Assembly (NCBI RefSeq): GCF_030408635.1
Contig: NZ_CP047198.1
Span: forward strand, 992,001-1,056,000
Direction: 5' to 3'
Source: Corynebacterium coyleae
GTDB taxonomy: Bacteria; Actinomycetota; Actinomycetes; Mycobacteriales; Mycobacteriaceae
Length of the DNA: 64,000 nucleotides
Within the stretch, counting starts at the first letter, position 1; each line of letters starts with the position of its first letter. Of the stretch, positions 51,723 to 61,800 are shown piece after piece. The notes under the pieces were generated by a model. That model did no database searches and was not told the origin of the DNA. It worked only from the letters and a program-made list of their open reading frames with translations. The position numbers and the translations under genes were made by a program.

Positions 51723-53864
51723 ATGAGCATTTCCGAAAACGCCACCGGCGGCGAGAACGAGCCGGATATGAATGTGTCGGAAAATCAGGAAAACCCGCAG
51801 GATGTCGCGGCCGAGATTGTTGAGGCCGTAGTAGAGGACACCAGGGATGCGGAGATTTCTGAGGTAACCGGCGCCGCACAAGAAGAAGCGGCCATTGAAA
51901 TTGAAGACAACGTGGTAAAGATCGCGGATACGGACGAAGAGTCCGATAACAGCGATAACGCTGCAGATACCGCAGAGGAAAAGGCAGAAGAGGTAAAGCC
52001 GGAGAACGGCTTTGAAACCCTCGGCCTGCCAGACAAGGTTGTGGAGGCCGTCAAGCGCGTCGGTTTCGAGCAGCCCTCGCCGATTCAGGCACAGACCATC
52101 CCGCTGCTGATGGAAGGCCGCGACGTCGTCGGCCTCGCGCAGACGGGTACGGGTAAGACCGCAGCATTCGCGCTGCCGGTGCTGTCCCAAATTGATCCCA
52201 AGAAGCGTCACCCGCAGGCACTTGTGCTCGCCCCGACGCGTGAGCTGGCACTGCAGGTGTCGGACTCCTTCCAATCGTTTGCAGATCACCTGGGCGGCAT
52301 CAACGTGCTGCCGATCTACGGCGGCCAGGCCTACGGCATTCAGCTCTCAGGCCTGCGCCGTGGCGCACAGGTGATCGTCGGTACGCCGGGTCGCGTCATC
52401 GACCACCTGGAGAAGGGCTCCCTGGACATCTCCAACCTGCGCTTCCTCGTGCTTGACGAGGCAGACGAGATGCTGAACATGGGCTTCCAGGAGGATGTCG
52501 AGCGCATCCTCGAGGACACCCCGGATGAGAAGCAGGTTGCGCTGTTCTCGGCGACGATGCCGAACGCGATCCGTAAGATTTCGCGCGACTACCTGAACAA
52601 TCCGGAAGAGGTCACCGTTAAGTCGGAGACCCGCACCAACACGAACATCACCCAGCGCTACCTGTTTACGGCGCACCGCAACAAGCTCGACGCGATCACC
52701 CGCATTCTTGAGGTGACCGAGTTTGAAGCGATGATCGTGTTCGTTCGCACCAAGAACGAGACCGAGGACGTTGCAGAGAAGCTGCGCGCACGCGGTTTCT
52801 CCGCCGCTGCCATTAACGGCGATATTCCGCAGCAGCAGCGCGAGCGCACGGTGGATCAGCTTCGCGACGGCCGCCTGGACATCCTCGTGGCCACCGACGT
52901 CGCAGCCCGCGGCCTGGACGTCGAGCGCATCTCGCACGTGCTTAACTACGACATTCCGAACGACACGGAGTCGTACGTCCACCGCATCGGCCGCACCGGC
53001 CGTGCAGGCCGTACCGGCGAGGCAATCCTCTTTGTTACCCCGCGTGAGCGCCGGATGCTGCGCTCGATTGAGCGCGTGACCAACGCGACCATCGAAGAGA
53101 TGGAACTGCCGACTGTCGACGAGGTCAACGAGAGCCGCAAGACCAAGTTCATGGACTCCATCACCGAGTCGCTTGAGGCTTCTGAGCTGCAGATCTTCAA
53201 GACCATGGTGCGCGAGTACTCCGCGGCCAACAACGTGCCGATGGATGACATTGCCGCAGCGCTTGCGACCCAGGCGTTGGCTGGCGACGAGTTCCTGATG
53301 AAGGAGCCGCCGCGCGACAAGCGTGACCGTCGTGATCGTCGTGACCGCGATCGTTTTGACCGCGACGACCGTCGTGGCCGTGACCGCTTCGATCGTGGGG
53401 ACCGTGGTGGTCGTGGCCGTCGTGGTGACAGCGAGAACTTTGATACCTACCGTCTCGACGTGGGTAAGCGCCAGCACGTGCGCCCGGGTGCCATCGTGGG
53501 TGCCCTGGCCAACGAGGGTGGCCTGAGCTCCAAGGACTTCGGACGCATCACCATCGGCGGTGACTTCACCCTGGTGGAACTGCCGAAGAACCTTGACCGC
53601 GCTGTACTGGACCGTCTGGAGGACACCCGCATCTCCGGCCAGCTGATCAACATTCAGCGTGACCATGGTGCACCGCCACGTGATCGTGGCGGACGTGGCC
53701 GTGGCGGCTACCGCGGTGGGCGCGACCGAGACGATCGTGGGTACGGCGGCCGTGGCCGCGGTGACCGTGACCGCGGTGGATACCGTGGCGGGCGCGACCG
53801 TGATGACCGCGGTTACGGCGGCCGTGGCCGTGGCGACCGGGATCGCGGTGGATACCGCGACTAG
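51723..53864 (+). CDS. deaD: DEAD-box RNA helicase DeaD/CsdA
   Basis: 713 residues. An acidic N-terminal extension of about 95 residues precedes the helicase core: Q-motif (GFEQPSPIQAQ), Walker A AQTGTGKT, PTRELA, TPGR, DEAD, SAT, then VATDVAARGLD and HRIGRTGRAG. A C-terminal DbpA/CsdA-type RNA-binding domain (about 585-645) is flanked by Arg/Asp/Gly-rich stretches. Likely acts in ribosome assembly and cold adaptation. ATG 51723 is assumed; there is no strong ribosome site. The last 54 residues are mostly a perfect duplicate of a 24-residue unit. Confidence 0.93.
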   Translation: MSISENATGGENEPDMNVSENQENPQDVAAEIVEAVVEDTRDAEISEVTGAAQEEAAIEIEDNVVKIADTDEESDNSDNAADTAEEKAEEVKPENGFETLGLPDKVVEAVKRVGFEQPSPIQAQTIPLLMEGRDVVGLAQTGTGKTAAFALPVLSQIDPKKRHPQALVLAPTRELALQVSDSFQSFADHLGGINVLPIYGGQAYGIQLSGLRRGAQVIVGTPGRVIDHLEKGSLDISNLRFLVLDEADEMLNMGFQEDVERILEDTPDEKQVALFSATMPNAIRKISRDYLNNPEEVTVKSETRTNTNITQRYLFTAHRNKLDAITRILEVTEFEAMIVFVRTKNETEDVAEKLRARGFSAAAINGDIPQQQRERTVDQLRDGRLDILVATDVAARGLDVERISHVLNYDIPNDTESYVHRIGRTGRAGRTGEAILFVTPRERRMLRSIERVTNATIEEMELPTVDEVNESRKTKFMDSITESLEASELQIFKTMVREYSAANNVPMDDIAAALATQALAGDEFLMKEPPRDKRDRRDRRDRDRFDRDDRRGRDRFDRGDRGGRGRRGDSENFDTYRLDVGKRQHVRPGAIVGALANEGGLSSKDFGRITIGGDFTLVELPKNLDRAVLDRLEDTRISGQLINIQRDHGAPPRDRGGRGRGGYRGGRDRDDRGYGGRGRGDRDRGGYRGGRDRDDRGYGGRGRGDRDRGGYRD
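53703..53846 (+). repeat. Two 72-base tandem repeats in deaD
   Basis: Copies 53703-53774 and 53775-53846 encode the same 24-residue RGG-type unit (beginning GGYRGGRDRDD), and a third, partial copy GGYR ends the protein. Synonymous differences show the copies are not brand new. Confidence 0.8.
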
Positions 53865-53931
53865 TTCTTAGCGCGTCAACGGCACGGGGCCACCTTGGTA
53901 CCGGGTACAGTGTGGAAAGCATTTGCCCGGC

Positions 53932-53949
53932 CGGGGTGGCCCCGTTTTT
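53932..53949 (+). terminator. Terminator after deaD
   Basis: CGGGG/CCCCG hairpin (53932-53936 with 53940-53944) with a 3-base loop and a T5 run. The 3' arm can also pair with 53884-53894 in an 11-base stem across 40 bases, so a larger structure is possible. Confidence 0.65.
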
Positions 53950-53973
53950 GTTTTGTAGAGAGAGCACGCCTTC

Positions 53974-54789
53974 ATGCTTCAACCGCGCTTGTTGTCCACC
54001 ATCGCTGCATTTGTGATTGCGTTCGTCGCTGGGGTTGGGGTGCTTCCAGTGGAGGCGTCAGCGCAAACCCGCACTGTCACGCAGGGTGGATCTGTCGTGG
54101 TGCATGGCACCGGTGTGTGCACGGTGGGTTACAACGATCCGGCACGTCACCGTAGTTTTGTTGCGGCGCACTGCGGACGGAACGGAGCTCGGGTGGAAAT
54201 CGTCGACCCCGCTACCAATGCACGCAGCGGGGCAGTGGGCACCTTGTACCGTTCGCGGGCGTACGACGGCCACCTGGGCAACGACTGGGCTGCAATCCAG
54301 TGGGCTCCAGGTGTGCGCCTTGACGGCAACCGCATCACAGGCGATGCCTGGGTGCACCCCAACGACATTCGAATGGGTGAGACCGTGTGCTATTTCGGTC
54401 GAACCTCGCATGCGGGTGGCGGACGCACCTGCGGTTCTTTTGGTGGGTCGGCGGATAACACGTTTCTCCTTAACGCACCTCTGACTCGCCCCGGTGATTC
54501 GGGCGGGCCGATGTGGGTGCCCGGTCGTGGTTTCGTTGGAGTGATCTCCAGCATGTGGACCTCGCGCCAGTTGCCGCTCGTGCAAGGCAAGAACTTCGTC
54601 GTCGGGGTCGTGCCGCAGGACGGTCCGCCGGTACCAGATGCGCGCCTTGTCGGACTGTGGGCGCAGAACACGTTCCTACCGGGGCTGACTGGTCCTGTCG
54701 CTGAGGGGATCCGGGCAGTTATCGACGGCATCTTGCGCCTGTTCACCGGGCTTGGCTTTCATGGTCCTGCGTCGCTGCACTACGGCTAG
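53974..54789 (+). CDS. Secreted S1-type serine protease, first of two
   Basis: 271 residues. Signal peptide (about 1-31, cut near ASA-QT), then a chymotrypsin-like domain. Catalytic His in AAHCGR near residue 66, Asp in GNDWAAI near 103 and Ser in RPGDSGGPMW near 177 form the triad. Cys near 48/67 and 138/149 could make two disulphides. It ends with a hydrophobic C-terminus without a clear anchor. Paralogous to the next gene (shared CTVGYND/CTIGYND and SGGPxWVPGRGF). Confidence 0.87.
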   Translation: MLQPRLLSTIAAFVIAFVAGVGVLPVEASAQTRTVTQGGSVVVHGTGVCTVGYNDPARHRSFVAAHCGRNGARVEIVDPATNARSGAVGTLYRSRAYDGHLGNDWAAIQWAPGVRLDGNRITGDAWVHPNDIRMGETVCYFGRTSHAGGGRTCGSFGGSADNTFLLNAPLTRPGDSGGPMWVPGRGFVGVISSMWTSRQLPLVQGKNFVVGVVPQDGPPVPDARLVGLWAQNTFLPGLTGPVAEGIRAVIDGILRLFTGLGFHGPASLHYG

Positions 54790-54887
54790 GTGTTTCGCCG
54801 CGCGATTGAACGTGGAATTTGCCTGCGTGATGCGGTGTGCGCAGGTAGTCTAATGCGCGTCACCCATGCCATAGGAAAGTCATACAA

Positions 54888-55916
54888 ATGAGAAAATTGG
54901 GATTCGCCGCCACTGCGAACACCGAGATCCGTAGCCTCGTAGCCGCAGCTGGGGCTGCTGCGCTGGTGCTGAGCCCAGCGGTTGCAACCGCGGCAACGCC
55001 GTCCGTTGTCGAGCAAGGCAAGGCCATCTACATCGAGGGCCACGGGGCCTGCACCATCGGCTATAACGATGTGGCGAACCGAAAGAGCTACACCGCTGCA
55101 CACTGCGGCAGCGAGGGCGCGCGTGTGTCCCTCATGGACCGCGCGACAATGGAATTTAGCGAAGAGATGGGCACGTTCCACCCATCGAAGAACTTCACCC
55201 GCCTGCCTTACAACGACTGGGGCTGGATCGAATGGGACGCCGGTGCGGCAATTGCCGGTAACTCGTATTCCGGCGACAAGGTGCTGACCAAGGACGACGT
55301 GAAGATCGGCGACGAGGTCTGCTCACACGGCGAAACCAGCCACATGGGCACACGCAACATCTTATGCGGCACGTTTGCCGGATGGTCTGCGGAATCCTTT
55401 GGCGTGCAGCTCGAAGGCTGGCAGCAGGGCGATTCCGGCGGACCAGTGTGGGTACCGGGACGGGGCTTCCTCGGTGTGATGTCGGCTGCGGCACTAGGAG
55501 AGGCCAAAGCACCTTCGATCGTGATTGGCGGGAAGAGGCAAACGGGCAAACCGGTGGGCTGGGCCGCGTCAATCCACGACGGCGAGACGCTGTCGGATCG
55601 TCAGTTCCAGATTGATTTTGCCAAGGCAGGCGGGCTGGACACCAGTATGTTTGAGGGCACCCCCGGAACACCAGGCACTACACGCCCGCCGATTGCTGTG
55701 CCGAATCTGCCAACGAAGCCAGCCCCGGCCCCAGTGCCTGGGCATCCAGGCGCCCAACAGGACAACCAGGCAGGCACCCCGCCGGGTGCGCAGCAGGATG
55801 TCCAGGGGGAGAAGGGGTCGTCGACAAGCAGTAGTTCGCTGTCTACCGGCGAGATCATCGGCATCATCGTCTCGATCTTGATCGCCGCCGTCCCTGTTGC
55901 GATGCAGTTTCTCTAA
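54888..55916 (+). CDS. Secreted, C-terminally anchored S1-type serine protease
   Basis: 342 residues. Signal peptide (about 1-36), protease domain with His in AAHCGS near 71, Asp in YNDWGWIEW near 109 and Ser in GDSGGPVW near 183, then a Pro/Gly/Gln-rich linker (about 255-315) and a C-terminal membrane helix (about 322-340). It is thus likely held at the envelope, unlike its neighbour. Ribosome site AGGAAAG 9 bases before the ATG. A terminator follows. Confidence 0.87.
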   Translation: MRKLGFAATANTEIRSLVAAAGAAALVLSPAVATAATPSVVEQGKAIYIEGHGACTIGYNDVANRKSYTAAHCGSEGARVSLMDRATMEFSEEMGTFHPSKNFTRLPYNDWGWIEWDAGAAIAGNSYSGDKVLTKDDVKIGDEVCSHGETSHMGTRNILCGTFAGWSAESFGVQLEGWQQGDSGGPVWVPGRGFLGVMSAAALGEAKAPSIVIGGKRQTGKPVGWAASIHDGETLSDRQFQIDFAKAGGLDTSMFEGTPGTPGTTRPPIAVPNLPTKPAPAPVPGHPGAQQDNQAGTPPGAQQDVQGEKGSSTSSSSLSTGEIIGIIVSILIAAVPVAMQFL

Positions 55917-55930
55917 CCTGCGCACATGAA

Positions 55931-55969
55931 AATCGCCCCGGATCCGCGCAGTACGGATGCGGGGCGATT
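55931..55969. terminator. Terminator between protease and DUF2269 gene
   Basis: AATCGCCCCG with CGGGGCGATT (55931-55940 and 55960-55969), extended inside by a 5-base ATCCG/CGGAT stem. It lies between convergent genes and has A- and T-rich flanks, so it can act on both strands. Confidence 0.7.
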
Positions 55970-55986
55970 GCTTGTGTCGAGGAGGT

Positions 55987-56472
55987 TTAGAACAGGTCCG
56001 TCGGCAGGAACATCAGGACAAGCACCAGAACCCACAGCACGTTGAACACGCCGGCACCAGCGTTCGCCTTTGCCTTGGACTTCTCAAAGTCCTCGGTGAC
56101 ATCAGTCGGATCAGCCTCATCAGGGGCGAGCGCACCGATCGTGCCCAGCATCTTGCGCTGCTGCGGGATCACCATAGCCAGCAGGATCGCCCATGCGATC
56201 ACGGACAGGATAATGGCCGAGTGCAGCCAGTAGTTGGTGCTGTAGCTCGCCCAATCAGCGAACATGACAACACCGCCGAGCAGCGGAACAAGCGCGGAAA
56301 GCAAGCCGTAGGTCTTCGTGATGCGGTACAGCACCGACGCGCGACCCATCGCTTCTTCGCCACCGTTACGGGCTTCTTCAGCCTGGCGGGGGAACATGGA
56401 GGCGGAAACGACAACTGGGCCGAGCAGCAAAATGGCAGAGGCCACGTGCAGGAAGACAAGCAATGTATTCAT
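55987..56472 (-). CDS. DUF2269 family membrane protein
   Basis: 161 residues with four membrane helices: LLVFLHVASAILLLGPVVV at the start (His of the LHV motif is typical of DUF2269), a second near 53-70, a third near 80-102 and the last near 140-158. An acidic loop lies between helices 3 and 4. Function unknown. It is the last gene of a minus-strand set with the secreted HNH nuclease and putP. Confidence 0.82.
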   Translation of the reverse strand: MNTLLVFLHVASAILLLGPVVVSASMFPRQAEEARNGGEEAMGRASVLYRITKTYGLLSALVPLLGGVVMFADWASYSTNYWLHSAIILSVIAWAILLAMVIPQQRKMLGTIGALAPDEADPTDVTEDFEKSKAKANAGAGVFNVLWVLVLVLMFLPTDLF

Positions 56473-56488
56473 GTGGCGCTACTCTACC

Positions 56489-57109
56489 TCACAGTTGTTG
56501 ATTGGCGACGAGTCCCATAACGCCAGAACATGCACGTTTGATCACTTTCACATCTTCTGCCGGTAGCGGAAGGCGGTATTGGGTGGCCACCTCCACGATA
56601 CGGGTGCCGTACGCGCAGCGGGCTCGGCGATTCGGCGGCATCCACTCGGAGGGCAGTTTGTCGGACTTGGCCTGGTTCGCTGCGGAAGATACGGCGATGA
56701 GGTTGAGCGGATCGTTGTAGAACGCGATACGCGTGGCGTCGTCCCAACGGTGCGCACCGAGGTCCCAGGCGGCGGAAACAGGGAGGATGTGGTCGACCTC
56801 GATGTCTTCGCGACGCATCACGTCCCCGGTAAAAGGGTCGACACCGGTAGCGGTGGCTCCGGCACGCGCTTGGGCGACGGGCAGCATGTCCGGTGCGCAT
56901 TGCGCGCCGTCGAGGTCGCGGACCACGATGCGCTCGCGTGTCGTGCACCCGGTGCCATCAATGGCCCAGCCGGGGCCAAACGCGGTGCGGTCGTAGCCCA
57001 GCACGGTCGCGCGCTGAGGGAGAGTCGGGATAGAAAAACGCGATCGTGCCGTGGGAAACGGCACGATCGCGAGGGTGAGAATCACCAGGATTGTCAGGTA
57101 GGTACGCAT
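56489..57109 (-). CDS. Secreted HNH nuclease (DUF1524/GmrSD C-terminal type)
   Basis: 206 residues. Signal peptide (about 1-22) and a DUF1524-type HNH domain: DVMRREDIEVDHILPVSAAW near 98 (His of the DHILP motif), NPLNLIAVSSAANQAKSD-type segment near 135 (here DPLNLIAVSSAANQ) and PSEWMPP near 153. Two Cys pairs could stabilise it outside. It could digest external DNA for nutrients or competition. Ends 16 bases before the DUF2269 gene and starts 6 bases after putP. Confidence 0.87.
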   Translation of the reverse strand: MRTYLTILVILTLAIVPFPTARSRFSIPTLPQRATVLGYDRTAFGPGWAIDGTGCTTRERIVVRDLDGAQCAPDMLPVAQARAGATATGVDPFTGDVMRREDIEVDHILPVSAAWDLGAHRWDDATRIAFYNDPLNLIAVSSAANQAKSDKLPSEWMPPNRRARCAYGTRIVEVATQYRLPLPAEDVKVIKRACSGVMGLVANQQL

Positions 57110-57115
57110 ACCTCC

Positions 57116-58690
57116 TTAGACGGCGGTTGAGCCTGCCTGGTTCCCACGGGTTGCCTCGAGGGCCTCCTGGAAGGTCGCGTCTGGGTGTGCAAGGGCGTAG
57201 TCGGTAGCAGCGATAGCCTGGTTGAACTCTTCCTCCACGCCTTCCTTCGGGCGAGTAGCAAGGGACACACCGACCATGGCGATGGTGGCAAAGGCGACGC
57301 CCGGGACGATCTCGTAGATGATGTCGCTGAGGTACGTGCCCCAGACGAAGACCGTGACTGCGCCGACGATCATTCCGGCCAGTGCACCCGGCGCGGTGAG
57401 CTTGCGCCAGTACAGCGACGCCAGGATTACCGGGCCGAAGGAGGCGCCGAAGCCTGCCCATGCGAAGCCGACGAGACCCAGGATCGTGTCGGACGGGTTG
57501 AGCGCCATGACCATGCCAATTGCGGCAACGACAACCACCATCGTGCGCGAGAGCACGAGCAGGGTGGTGTGGTTCGGGTTCTTCTTAAAGATGCGGTAGA
57601 GGTCCTCGATCAGCGCCGAGGAGGTGACCAGCAGCTGCGAGGACATCGTGGACATAATCGCCGCCAGCACGGCGGTGAGCACGATACCTGCGATCAGCGG
57701 GTGGAACATGATGCGAGCCAGGTCGAGGAAGACCGTTTCAAAGCCGGACTGGTCGGTCACCGATGCGGACTTTTGGCCGAAGTAGGCGGTGCCCACTAGG
57801 GCGGTGAGTGTTGCGCCGGCGAAGCAAATGAAGACCCAGATGCTGCCCGTACGGCGAGCGGTCTTTGCCTGTGCAGGGGAGCGCAGCGCCATGAAGCGGG
57901 TGACAATGTGCGGCTGGCCGAAGTAGCCAAGGCCCCACGCCAAGTTGCCGATAATCGTTGCTGCGGACACGCCGGCGATCATGTTGAAGTACTCCGGGTT
58001 GCCGTTCTCCCACGGGCCGTACGGCTGGGAGGTCGGCCACGTGAGGACGTCGGACGGGCTATTGAGTGCAAACAGCGCGAGCACCGGCACGATCAGCAGA
58101 GCCAGGAACATCAAGGTGCCCTGCACGGCATCGGTGTAGCTCACAGCCAGGAAGCCACCGATGAAGGTGTACAGCACGGTGACAGAACCGACGATCAACA
58201 CACCGGTCAGGTAGTCACCGTCGAAGGTGGACTCGTAGTAACGGCCACCGGCGACCATGCCGGAGGAGACGTAGAACGTGAAGAAAACGATGATGATCAC
58301 TGCGGAGGTGAAACGCAGCGCGCGAGACTGGTCGTGCGTGCGGTTTTCAAAGAAGCTCGGCAGCGTGATCGAGTCGTTGGACACTTCCGTGTAGGCGCGC
58401 ATGCGGGGTGCGACCCACTTCCAGTTCGCCCACGTGCCAAGGAAGAGGCCGATGGCGATCCAGAGCTCACTGAGGCCGGAGACGAACAGCGCGCCGGGCA
58501 GGCCCATCAGCAGCCAGCCGGACATGTCCGAAGCACCGGCAGAAAGCGCCGCGACGAACGGATTGAGGCCACGGTCGCCTAGTACGTAGTCGTCGTACTT
58601 CTCGGTCTGTAGCCATGAGTAGAATCCGATGGCTACCATGACACCGAAGTAGAGGACGATCGCGAGGACAAGCCAGAAACTCTCTGACAT
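57116..58690 (-). CDS. putP: Sodium/proline symporter PutP
   Basis: 524 residues, 12-13 hydrophobic segments, SSS family. Seen: GDRGLNPFVAALSAGASDMSGWLLMGLPGA in the first two helices (quoted piece: SAGASDMSGWLLMGLPG), the GRYYESTF loop, RFMALRSPAQAKTAR after helix 6 and the SSQLLVTSSALIEDLYR segment near 340. These are the PutP sodium- and proline-site regions. Length is typical for PutP. Upstream is a GlxR-like site at 58708-58723. Confidence 0.92.
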   Translation of the reverse strand: MSESFWLVLAIVLYFGVMVAIGFYSWLQTEKYDDYVLGDRGLNPFVAALSAGASDMSGWLLMGLPGALFVSGLSELWIAIGLFLGTWANWKWVAPRMRAYTEVSNDSITLPSFFENRTHDQSRALRFTSAVIIIVFFTFYVSSGMVAGGRYYESTFDGDYLTGVLIVGSVTVLYTFIGGFLAVSYTDAVQGTLMFLALLIVPVLALFALNSPSDVLTWPTSQPYGPWENGNPEYFNMIAGVSAATIIGNLAWGLGYFGQPHIVTRFMALRSPAQAKTARRTGSIWVFICFAGATLTALVGTAYFGQKSASVTDQSGFETVFLDLARIMFHPLIAGIVLTAVLAAIMSTMSSQLLVTSSALIEDLYRIFKKNPNHTTLLVLSRTMVVVVAAIGMVMALNPSDTILGLVGFAWAGFGASFGPVILASLYWRKLTAPGALAGMIVGAVTVFVWGTYLSDIIYEIVPGVAFATIAMVGVSLATRPKEGVEEEFNQAIAATDYALAHPDATFQEALEATRGNQAGSTAV

Positions 58691-58707
58691 AGTTTCTCCA
58701 ATCTTCT

Positions 58708-58723
58708 TGTAACGTTCGCCACA
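58708..58723 (-). promoter_or_regulatory. Possible GlxR (CRP-type) site before putP
   Basis: TGTGG-N6-TTACA on the minus strand, 17 bases before the putP ATG; it matches the TGTGA-N6-TCACA consensus at 8 of 10 arm positions. It lacks the central TA. A single weak match; other sites of this quality occur by chance. Confidence 0.25.
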
Positions 58724-58795
58724 CTTTAACGCAAGGGTGCTCTACGTTGCACATAATCCTTAAAAACTTTTAGGGGTCAATTTCGGGGTGGGTGG

Positions 58796-58801
58796 TATAA
58801 G
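58796..58801 (+). promoter_or_regulatory. Putative -10 box of the SNF2 gene, leaderless
   Basis: TATAAG, then 7 bases and the ATG at 58809; the last base departs from TANNNT. No ribosome site is seen. Confidence 0.35.
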
Positions 58802-58808
58802 GGTGGGT

Positions 58809-61800
58809 ATGCCTAAATACGTTTTGCACGGGCTCTGGACGTCCGACGCTGGACTTGTCATTTGGGCTGAGCAGGTAGAAGGCCACAAAATTGTGACGAT
58901 TGGCCAAATTCCGGAGGGGACTTTTCCGCCAATTGTGCATTCGCTTCTCGACGATTCCCGGTTCCGTCATCGAGAAATCCTGCTCCTGCAAACTCCGAAA
59001 GGCCGCCAAGTAACACTGCGTGCTCCGGTGGCAAAGTTCGCGCCCGAGGATGCGATCAGGTTCTTGGAGAGCATCGCACATCTCGACGGGCCATCACCGG
59101 CAGCAACCCCGTCGCAGCGCCAATCGATCGCACCTGACCTGTATTGGCTCATTCGTATGTACGCGGGGTTGACCAAGTTCATCCGCGCCGGGCGGGTGTC
59201 GATCCATGTGCCGTACCGGCAGAACCAGTGGTTTGCACAGTGGCAGTTGGGCACAGGTCTTGAGGAGCGTGGCTGGCTCGCGGAGATGATCGCCGCGGCC
59301 CCCGGCGTGCTCACGGCCAATAACCACAAGTTAAGCGAGGATTGTGCGACGACGTTTACGCACTGGATTGCCTCGACTCGTCTGCGTGATACGGCGACGT
59401 CAGAAGCTGGCCGTCCGTTTCCGCGCCACGACTTTGTGCTGTCGCTGATGTTCGACACCCCGCTTCGTCGCGGCGGACCGAGCCTGGCGCAGCAGATCGG
59501 TGATTGGAACGGCACGATCACCGCGGCGAATCTGCAGCTGGTCTTCATTGCGGAAGACCCGCAAGAGCCGTTGACAGATCTTGACGCCAACCGCGACGGC
59601 GACGGCAGTAGCAACAGTGACGCCGCTGCAGCGGAGCCGTTGTGGCCGGTGCGGATCCAGGTCCGCTCGCAGGCGGATTCACCCCGCCCGGTTCGCATGG
59701 CGGATTTTGATAGCGCGTCGGCGGATCACCTTCGTGGCCAGTTGCGCTCCGCGATCGCAGTGTCGGAGCTGCTCGATCCCTCACTGCATGGTGCCCAAGG
59801 GCGTACTGACGGTGATTGGGATGTGCTGCTCACGGCTGATCAGATCGTCGAGTTCGTCCAAAACGTTGCGCCCGCGTTGCGTGCGGAAGGCTTCGTCGTC
59901 ATGCTGCCGCGAACGTGGGCGACGGCGGAGACATCGTCGCAACTGAAACTTGCCCGACACGAGGACCCGCACGATTCCGCCACGGTCACTCGCATGGGCT
60001 TTGACACGCTGGTCAAGTACGACTGGCGCCTTTCCATCGGCGGAGTGGAATTGACTGACGATGAGATGGCGGAACTTGCGCGCTCCAAAACCGGGCTGAT
60101 CAAACTGCGCGGGGAGTGGGTGCTGGCCGATACCAAGCATCTGTCTAAGTCCGCGAAGTATCTGAACAAGCTCAAGGAAAGCACGCTGAAGAACGCGCTC
60201 GCCGAGGCGGAAGCCGCCGAGATCCACGCGCGTCTTGCAGAAGCCGGTGGCAGCGAAGATGCCGAACAACTTGCAGAGATCGCTCGTGCGGCTCGCGTGG
60301 AGTACGAACGGTTAAAAGAAGCGCAGGGCGAGGGCGTGGTCTCTGCTGCGGAGCTGCGTCAGCTGGCCTTGGAAACTGGCGACGATAGCCCGATCGCGTT
60401 CACCGGCTCACCCTGGTTTACCTCGCTTGTCGGCGGCACCGACCGCCCAGCGCCTGAGCGCGTAGAGGTCCCTGAGACTGTCAACGCCGAACTGCGCGAG
60501 TACCAGCGCCGCGGTGTGGACTGGCTGTACTACATGTCCCGCAACAACCTAGGGGCTGTGCTTGCAGACGATATGGGGCTCGGCAAAACCCTCCAACTGC
60601 TGACCCTGCTTGCGGTGGAAGAGGCGAACGGCAGGAAAACCGGGCCGACGCTTGTGGTTGCACCGACCTCTGTGGTGGGTAACTGGGCGCGCGAAGCGGC
60701 CCGCTTCGTGCCGGGTATGAAGGTGCGGGTCCACCACGGTACGGGACGGCTCAAAGGCGACGAGCTGTTCGCTGCGGCCGAAGAAGCGGACATTGTCATT
60801 TCCTCCTACGGCACGGTCGCCCGCGACGTGAAAGACCTAGCCAAGGTGCGTTGGGATCACGTGGTGCTGGATGAGGCGCAGGCGATTAAGAATTCGGGCA
60901 CGCAGGCGTCGAACAGCGTGCGCGCCCTGCCAGCCCGCCACCGCATCGCGCTGACCGGCACGCCGATTGAAAACAAACTGTCGGAGCTGCGTAGCATCCT
61001 CGACTTTGTTAACCCCGGCATGCTTGGCTCCCAGTCGTTTTTCCGCAACCACTTTGCCAAGGTCATCGAGGCCCACAGCGAAGATCCTGTCGCGCTCGAG
61101 ATGAGCGAGCGGCTTCAGCGTCTCACCGCGCCGTTTATCATGCGCCGGCTGAAAACTGACACGGCGATTATCAGCGACCTGCCCGAAAAGGCCGAACATG
61201 TCATCGCCGTAGACATGACAGCCGAGCAAGCCGCACTGTACAAGGCGCTCGTGGACACGATGCAGGAAGAACTGCAGAACCGAAAAGGCATTGCGCGCAA
61301 AGGCCTGGTGCTGTCCACCATCACGCGCATCAAGCAGATTTGTAACCACCCGGCGCACTTTCTTGGCGATGGCTCCCCAGTCACCATCAAAGGCGTCCAC
61401 CGCTCCGGCAAAGTACAAAAACTCATGGAACTGCTGGACAACGCTATCGAAACCGACCAGCGCGTCCTGATCTTCACCCAGTACAAGGCCTTCGGCGACA
61501 TCCTCCAGCCCTACCTTTCGGAGCGCCTCGGCGGGAAGATCCCATTCCTCCACGGCGGCGTGGGCAAAACCGCGCGCGACAAGATGGTGGAAGATTTCCA
61601 AACTGAAAACGGCCCGCGCGCCATGATCCTGAGCCTGAAGGCCGGCGGCACAGGACTCAACCTCACCGCGGCCTCTATGGTCATTCACCTCGACCGCTGG
61701 TGGAACCCAGCCGTAGAAAACCAGGCGACCGACCGCGCATTCCGCATCGGACAAGACAAAAACGTTACCGTGTACAAAATCATCACCCGCGGCACCATGG

